A stretch of DNA of 53,165 nt from Sediminibacillus halophilus. GTDB taxonomy: Bacteria; Bacillota; Bacilli; Bacillales; Amphibacillaceae. Below, piece after piece: positions 48,924 through 53,165 of this stretch. The notes beneath the pieces are model-generated. The model saw only the letters and a list, made by a program, of their open reading frames with translations. It had not been told where the DNA came from and searched no databases. The position numbers were made by a program, and so were the translations under genes. Position 1 is the stretch's first letter. Every line of letters begins with the position of its first letter. The stretch covers positions 259,267 through 312,431 of the forward strand of contig NZ_FNHF01000004.1 of assembly GCF_900103695.1 (NCBI RefSeq). The letters run 5' to 3'.

Positions 48924-49880
48924 ATGAATATCGTATCATCCGCAGAAATCCCAAAAAACATGCAAGATCACTTTACTGCTACTTATCCATCTCATCAATT
49001 CCGATTTTGCAGCGGGATGAAGAAAGCAAAGCCGTACGTCCAATCGGCCGATATCCTGCTTACCTATGGGGAAGATTTGAATGATGAATTGATCGAACAG
49101 GCTGACGAATTGAAATGGATCATGGTGCTGTCAGCAGGTATCGATGAGATGCCTTTCGAAGCGATCAAGAAAAAGGGGATTATCGTCACCAATTCCAGGG
49201 GAATTCACAAAATACCGATGGCTGAATATGCGATCGGCATGCTGCTGCAGGTATGCCGTAACGCAGAGCTGTTCATCGATAGCCAGCGTAACCATCAATG
49301 GGCGCGTGGCGAACGGGCCGGCCTTCAGGAAATCTCCAATAAAACAATGGTTATCGTCGGTGCTGGTGCGATTGGACAGGAACTGGCCCGGCTCGCCAAG
49401 GCATTCCGCATGAAAACAATCGGAGTATCGCACAGCGGAACTGAAAAAAGCTACTTTGACGAGATGTACACGCAAAAGGATCTGGCAACCGTCCTCCCTA
49501 ACGCCGATTTTGTCGTATCGATTCTGCCTAGCACCAAGGAAACAAGAGGCTTTTTCCGCAATGAGCATTTCGAAAAAATGTCGGCAACTGCGATCTTCCT
49601 GAACATGGGACGTGGCGATGCCGTTACCAGTGAGACAATCCTTGATGCGCTTGACCGCGGCGAGATCGCACATGCCATTCTCGATGTATTCGAGCAGGAG
49701 CCGCTTCCGGCTGACCATCCGTTGTGGGATCATGAAAAAGTGACGATGACACCCCATGTCTCCGGTGCTTCTCCCGAATATTTGCCAAGGGCAATGGATA
49801 TATTTGAAGAGAACCTGGAAAAATACGTGAGCGGTGACCAGCAACTCGTCAACACCATTCAATTGGACAGGGGGTATTGA
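48924..49880 (+). CDS. D-2-hydroxyacid dehydrogenase (second in window)
   Basis: A 318-residue enzyme. NAD motif GAGAIG (about 142-147), catalytic Arg in NMGRGDAVTSE, Glu in VFEQEPLPADHPLW and His in TPHVSGASP. The N-terminal substrate domain contains MVLSAGIDEMP. It is distantly related to the 21044 enzyme (same family, similar length, both with the short D-x-G-Y end). CAGGAGGGG precedes the ATG. The cobalamin gene starts 1 base after its stop, so they form an operon. Confidence 0.92.
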   Translation: MNIVSSAEIPKNMQDHFTATYPSHQFRFCSGMKKAKPYVQSADILLTYGEDLNDELIEQADELKWIMVLSAGIDEMPFEAIKKKGIIVTNSRGIHKIPMAEYAIGMLLQVCRNAELFIDSQRNHQWARGERAGLQEISNKTMVIVGAGAIGQELARLAKAFRMKTIGVSHSGTEKSYFDEMYTQKDLATVLPNADFVVSILPSTKETRGFFRNEHFEKMSATAIFLNMGRGDAVTSETILDALDRGEIAHAILDVFEQEPLPADHPLWDHEKVTMTPHVSGASPEYLPRAMDIFEENLEKYVSGDQQLVNTIQLDRGY

Positions 49881-49881
49881 G

Positions 49882-50439
49882 ATGCGGATTTACACGCGTT
49901 CAGGGGATAAAGGAAAAACGTCGTTGATTTACGGGAAACGGGTACCAAAAAATGATATTCGTGTGGAGGCCTATGGCACATGTGATGAAGCTAATTCAAT
50001 GATCGGTCTTGCGGCGAGCCATCTTGCCGAGGATAATTGGTCCGGAAAAGATGACTTTCTCGGAGTCCTCCATCGTATCCAGACGATTTTGTTCCACGTC
50101 GGCGCGGAACTAGCGACACCAGAAGGTAAAGAAGTGACCTGGAAGTTGAAGGAAAGCCATATCGATGAATTGGAAAAACAAATCGATGAATGGGACCAGC
50201 ACTTGGAACCGTTGAAGAACTTCATCCTTCCATCGGGAAGGCCAGGAGCTGCCGCTCTGCACACCGCAAGGACAGTGGTGAGACGGGCGGAAAGGCTGGC
50301 AGTCGCCCTGGAGGACGAGCTGGAAAGACCGCTTGTCCTGTCATACCTGAATCGGCTATCCGATTTTTTGTTCGTGGCTGCTCGTTATGCCAACCAGCAG
50401 TCAGGGGGAGAAGAGCTGCCGTTGCAGGCGGACGTGTAG
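49882..50439 (+). CDS. ATP:cob(I)alamin adenosyltransferase, PduO type
   Basis: A 185-residue helical-bundle enzyme that makes adenosylcobalamin. Signatures: the N-terminal MRIYTRSGDKGKTSLIYGKRVPKND with the ATP-binding TRSGDKGKT, VEAYGTCDEANSMIG (about 31-45), ILPSGRPGAAALHTARTVVRRAERL (about 115-139) and YLNRLSDFLFVAARY near the end. AGGGGG stands about 8 bases before ATG 49882. It corresponds to YvqK of B. subtilis, which lies elsewhere there. Confidence 0.95.
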   Translation: MRIYTRSGDKGKTSLIYGKRVPKNDIRVEAYGTCDEANSMIGLAASHLAEDNWSGKDDFLGVLHRIQTILFHVGAELATPEGKEVTWKLKESHIDELEKQIDEWDQHLEPLKNFILPSGRPGAAALHTARTVVRRAERLAVALEDELERPLVLSYLNRLSDFLFVAARYANQQSGGEELPLQADV

Positions 50440-50471
50440 TATAATTTTGCTTGCTGCCTAATATACTTTTA

Positions 50472-50518
50472 TTGACAGAACGTTTCTTATCCGGTTACAC
50501 TAATTATAAGAATTATAA
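50472..50518 (+). promoter_or_regulatory. perR promoter with Per box
   Basis: TTGACA (50472-50477), 18 bases, TACACT (50496-50501). Directly after the -10, TTATAAGAATTATAA (50504-50518) matches the Per-box consensus TTATAATNATTATAA at 14 of 15 positions. It would cover the transcription start, as expected for autorepression. Confidence 0.8.
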
Positions 50519-50632
50519 ACTAATAATATTAATAGAATGAACCGACCATACAACCAAGCAATACATCTACCAGGAATGATTGACTTTACGGAAACCACCA
50601 TAAAAGAATTTAGCTTAGTGAAAGTGAGGTGC

Positions 50633-51076
50633 ATGACGGTGTCTGAAGCACAACTTCAAGAAGCTGTCGGCCGGCTGAAAAATTCAGGCGTAAGAATCAC
50701 ACCACAGCGTCATGCGGTATTAGAATATTTATTGAATGCAGAGATCCACCCGACCGCTGATGACATATACAAGGCACTGGAAGGGAAATTCCCGAACATG
50801 AGTGTCGCGACTGTTTACAACAACCTTCGGGTATTCCGCGAAATCGGACTGGTTAGGGAATTAACCTACGGAGATTCCTCCAGCAGGTTCGACTGCAATA
50901 CATCCGATCATTACCATGTTATCTGTGATTCCTGCGGTAAAATCGTCGACTTCCATTATCCACGTCTTGACGAGGTAGAGTCGTTGGCGCAGAAAGTGAC
51001 AGGATTTGACGTAAGCCACCATCGGATGGAACTCTACGGAACATGCGAAAATTGCAAAAAAGCCACCCAGCACTAA
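50633..51076 (+). CDS. perR: PerR, peroxide-sensing Fur-family repressor
   Basis: A 147-residue regulator. The winged helix (about 10-80: [47 protein letters not shown]) is close to B. subtilis PerR. Regulatory metal ligands are His37-type (IHPTADD), the Asp in SSRFDC, His in DHYHV and the later Asp; structural zinc ligands are CDSC and CENC. Iron-catalysed oxidation of the His ligands by H2O2 releases DNA. I start at ATG 50633, two codons before a possible GTG; the frame extends upstream into the promoter, which cannot be coding. Confidence 0.97.
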   Translation: MTVSEAQLQEAVGRLKNSGVRITPQRHAVLEYLLNAEIHPTADDIYKALEGKFPNMSVATVYNNLRVFREIGLVRELTYGDSSSRFDCNTSDHYHVICDSCGKIVDFHYPRLDEVESLAQKVTGFDVSHHRMELYGTCENCKKATQH

Positions 51077-51124
51077 TACTGCAATGCCCTTACCATGCCG
51101 GTAGGGGTTTTCCTATGAAAGCTG

Positions 51125-51164
51125 AAAAAAGAGGCTGCCTCGTCGGACAGCCTCTTTTTTATTT
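51125..51164. terminator. bidirectional terminator perR/ygzB
   Basis: AAAAGAGGCTG(C) and CAGCCTCTTTT form an 11-bp stem with A- and T-runs. Confidence 0.9.
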
Positions 51165-51168
51165 GTGA

Positions 51169-51561
51169 TCAGTTGGAGTCGTTTGTTTGATTCTGGTTCT
51201 TTATCTGCTTGCGATACTCTTTAGAATTGTATTTTTCGTCGAATTCTTTGCCTTCGAGATTCTTATCGATGGTCAACGGCTGTTTGCAATGCATGCAGGC
51301 GTCGACGCGTCCAAGTATTTTAGTCGGCTTATTGCAGGTAGGACAGATAATCTGGCGTGCTCGCGTGGACAGCATGCCGATCCAGAAGTAGACGACAGTA
51401 CTGAATACGATACATAATAAACCGAGTATGAAAAAGATCGCCATCAGCCATTCGATTTTTTTCGTCAAAATGCCGAGGTACATGACCCCGAATCCGATAA
51501 AAACCAGACTTAAGGCAAACGTACGGATTTTATTGATTTTGCTGCTATAGTTTAAAGCCAA
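51169..51561 (-). CDS. ygzB: YgzB, UPF0295 membrane/zinc-ribbon protein
   Basis: A 130-residue protein with two membrane segments (about 14-32 and 38-62). A cytoplasmic zinc ribbon, [25 protein letters not shown] (about 72-96), contributes four Cys, and a charged tail ends the protein. Order and size match B. subtilis YgzB after perR. Function unknown. Confidence 0.93.
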   Translation of the reverse strand: MALNYSSKINKIRTFALSLVFIGFGVMYLGILTKKIEWLMAIFFILGLLCIVFSTVVYFWIGMLSTRARQIICPTCNKPTKILGRVDACMHCKQPLTIDKNLEGKEFDEKYNSKEYRKQIKNQNQTNDSN

Positions 51562-51687
51562 CGCTTTCCCTCCTTAACTCTACAAAGGGTAGTATAGCAT
51601 AAAATTCCATTGAAAACTTGTCTCCCGAAAAAGGATTTTTCGCGTATTTATCGAATAAGTTTCTATTCTCATTAATGGAGGAATATC

Positions 51688-52560
51688 ATGAAGGACATTT
51701 TACGGCCTATATATCAGGAACGAGCAAGCCAAGCGAACACATTGGGTGTTTTGATCATAGAAAAGAATAAACCGGTCAGCCCGGTAACCGATAATTTCGA
51801 TGTCATATTGCTGGTGATTGCCAGCGAAGCGGACCAGCCATGGTATGTGAAACATTATGAATTTGATGATAAAAAAGCGGCGATGCATATCGTAGACGAG
51901 CAGCTGCTTACCTATTGGATCGACACAAGCACCTATAGGCGTGCAGTCGAATGGGTGATCAATGGAAGAATCGTTTTCGACCGCAACGAGTATGTCGCCA
52001 GGTTAAAGGAAGAGTTAAGCAGTTTCCCGCAGGAAAAACGCGAACTGAAGATGGCGATGGAATTCGCCAAGCTGACGCGCAGCTACAGTGAATCGAAGGA
52101 TCTTTTCCAAACAGATCAGTACTTGGACGCCTATAGCAGGGTGATTCGGTCGCTGCATTATTTAGCGCGCCTGGCGATCATCGAAAAAGGCTATCATCCG
52201 GAAGTGGTGGTTTGGAACCAAGTGAAGCGGATCGACATAGAAGTATATAAGTTATATGAAGAATTAATCAATAGTAATGAAGAAATTAGAAAGCGGGTGG
52301 AGCTGATGCTGTTGGCGCTGGAATTCGCAATCAGCACGAGGGCGAAGAAGTGTGCAGCCCATCTGTTGGAAATCATGAACAGTAAACAGGATGCCTGGAC
52401 TTTCGGCGAATTGAAAATCCATCCGGAAATCGAACCGTATGCACTCGATTTAAGTTCCATGCTGGAATACTTAACGGAGAAAGGTATAATTGAACCAGTG
52501 AGGGAAGAAACTAAAGGGAAAATGATTTATCATAGGAAGTATAAAGCAATGCCGGTATAA
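51688..52560 (+). CDS. ygxA: YgxA, nucleotidyltransferase-like protein
   Basis: A 290-residue protein with an N-terminal nucleotidyltransferase-like region (FDVILLVIASEADQPWYVKHYEFD, about 31-54), a helical middle (ELKMAMEFAKLTRSYSESKDLFQT...YLARLAIIEKGYHP) and a C-terminal winged-helix-like part ending in GKMIYHRKYKAMPV. The usual GS..D metal motif is weak, so activity is doubtful. TGGAGG precedes the ATG. As in B. subtilis it is the last gene before the rRNA operon. Confidence 0.9.
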   Translation: MKDILRPIYQERASQANTLGVLIIEKNKPVSPVTDNFDVILLVIASEADQPWYVKHYEFDDKKAAMHIVDEQLLTYWIDTSTYRRAVEWVINGRIVFDRNEYVARLKEELSSFPQEKRELKMAMEFAKLTRSYSESKDLFQTDQYLDAYSRVIRSLHYLARLAIIEKGYHPEVVVWNQVKRIDIEVYKLYEELINSNEEIRKRVELMLLALEFAISTRAKKCAAHLLEIMNSKQDAWTFGELKIHPEIEPYALDLSSMLEYLTEKGIIEPVREETKGKMIYHRKYKAMPV

Positions 52561-52673
52561 AGATATTTTGCTTCCGGTTAGGGTTATCTCGAGACGAAAG
52601 AAGATGTTACCGGGCGTGTAGAGCGGCGTGACGGGTTTCTAGAAAAAGATGAATATTTTTTAGAGAAAATGTA

Positions 52674-52702
52674 TTGACGCTCTCTCGCCTGCATGGTATA
52701 TT
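52674..52702 (+). promoter_or_regulatory. rRNA operon promoter P1
   Basis: TTGACG (52674-52679), 17 bases, TATATT (52697-52702), preceded by an AT-rich UP-like stretch. Confidence 0.85.
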
Positions 52703-52757
52703 ATTAATCGTCGCTTCGACAGCGGCGCAAAACAAAATAACAAGCCGAAAAAAGATA

Positions 52758-52786
52758 TTGACTTCTTCAAAACGGCGTGTTATAGT
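52758..52786 (+). promoter_or_regulatory. rRNA operon promoter P2 and leader
   Basis: TTGACT (52758-52763), 17 bases, TATAGT (52781-52786). The leader contains a GCTGT/ACAGC hairpin (about 52796-52811) and TTGATCTTTGAAAACTGAAC, the usual box region of Bacillaceae rRNA leaders. No gene lies in 52561-52905. Confidence 0.88.
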
Positions 52787-52905
52787 AATTAAGTCGCTGT
52801 TTTCGACAGCAACAGAGCAACTTGATCTTTGAAAACTGAACAAAACAACCAGTATGTCAAGCAAGATATACAAGCTAGTTTTTTGAACGAGCAAGCAAGC
52901 TCAAC

Positions 52906-53165
52906 TTTTATGGAGAGTTTGATCTTGGCTCAGGACGAACGCTGGCGGCGTGCCTAATACATGCAAGTCGAGCGCGGGAAGCAGGCGGATCCCTTCGGGG
53001 TGAAGCCTGTGGAACGAGCGGCGGACGGGTGAGTAACACGTGGGCAACCTGCCTGTAAGATCGGGATAACTCCGGGAAACCGGGGCTAATACCGGGTAAT
53101 ACCTTCCTCCGCATGGAGGAAGGTTGAAAGGCGGCCTTTTGGCTGTCACTTACAGATGGGCCCGC
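52906..53165 (+). rRNA. 16S rRNA, 5' 260 bases (continues beyond window)
   Basis: The start TTTTATGGAGAGTTTGATC and following conserved blocks (GGACGAACGCTGGCGGCGTG, GGCGGACGGGTGAGTAACAC) are unmistakable. The variable V1 loop (GGGAAGCAGGCGGATCCCTT...) and GGGCCTTTTGGCTGTCACTT-type V2 text are of the Virgibacillus/Halobacillus kind. The exact mature 5' end is by analogy. Odd point: the 27F site reads GATCTTGGCTCAG, not GATCCTGGCTCAG. Confidence 0.97.

Overview
The window is chromosomal DNA of a low-GC, endospore-forming Bacillaceae bacterium. The 16S rRNA 5' end, the moderate GC content and the gene content point to the Virgibacillus/Oceanobacillus/Halobacillus side of the family; the exact genus is an inference. 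The spore genes sspK and sspE, a sigma-B input module (rsbQP), PerR and the gene order from about 30.5 kb onward support this. That order (yfhE-like, yfhF, recX, yfhH, sspK, yfhJ, yfhP, mutY, sspE, ygaC, ygaD, ygaE, gsaB/hemL, ygaF/bcp, perR, ygzB, ygxA, rRNA operon) is the Bacillus subtilis yfh-yga-rrn order, with local insertions.

Region by region. 0-10 kb is accessory and mosaic: a KGG stress protein (cut by the left edge), a DDAH-like amidinohydrolase, a YwiC-like membrane protein, tRNA-Ala(GGC), an orphan 297-residue protein, rsbQ-rsbP, ppaC and the antibiotic-resistance ABC-F gene vmlR with an attenuator leader. Two pairs of direct repeats show that this part is built as repeat R - cargo - leader copy L, twice: once around rsbQP and once around ppaC. 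10-17 kb holds an amino-acid exporter/AdaA operon, a DesK/NarL-type two-component system, a lone SinI-like anti-repressor, and a PadR-DUF1700-DUF4097 envelope-stress type operon. 17-26 kb holds lipoproteins, membrane proteins, a TDT/SLAC1 transporter, a 2-hydroxyacid dehydrogenase, and a Tat-exported PhoX phosphatase with its own tatA behind a four-repeat PhoP box. 26-30.5 kb holds DUF2294, a proteasome-like Ntn-hydrolase candidate with a small downstream gene, an XRE regulator facing a small gene across a long palindrome, and a DnaA-box cluster. 30.5-52.6 kb is the conserved yfh-yga backbone, interrupted by a pair of tandem K+ channel genes, an M29 aminopeptidase, a second 2-hydroxyacid dehydrogenase and a cobalamin adenosyltransferase. 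The window ends in the tandem promoters and first 260 bases of an rRNA operon.

Several genes share stress logic: RsbQ/RsbP feed energy stress to sigma-B, for which the KGG protein is a typical target. PerR, Bcp and MutY handle oxidative damage, AdaA handles alkylation damage, and VmlR and the PadR operon point to antibiotic and envelope stress. The items most worth following are the proteasome-like protein at 27.6 kb, the structured leader with a tRNA T-arm-like hairpin in front of the GNAT gene at 31.3-31.5 kb, the modular repeats around rsbQP/ppaC, the helically phased repeat array at 40.1-40.5 kb, and the DnaA-box cluster at 30.3-30.5 kb. All functional statements come from reading the sequence and remembered family knowledge; no searches were run.
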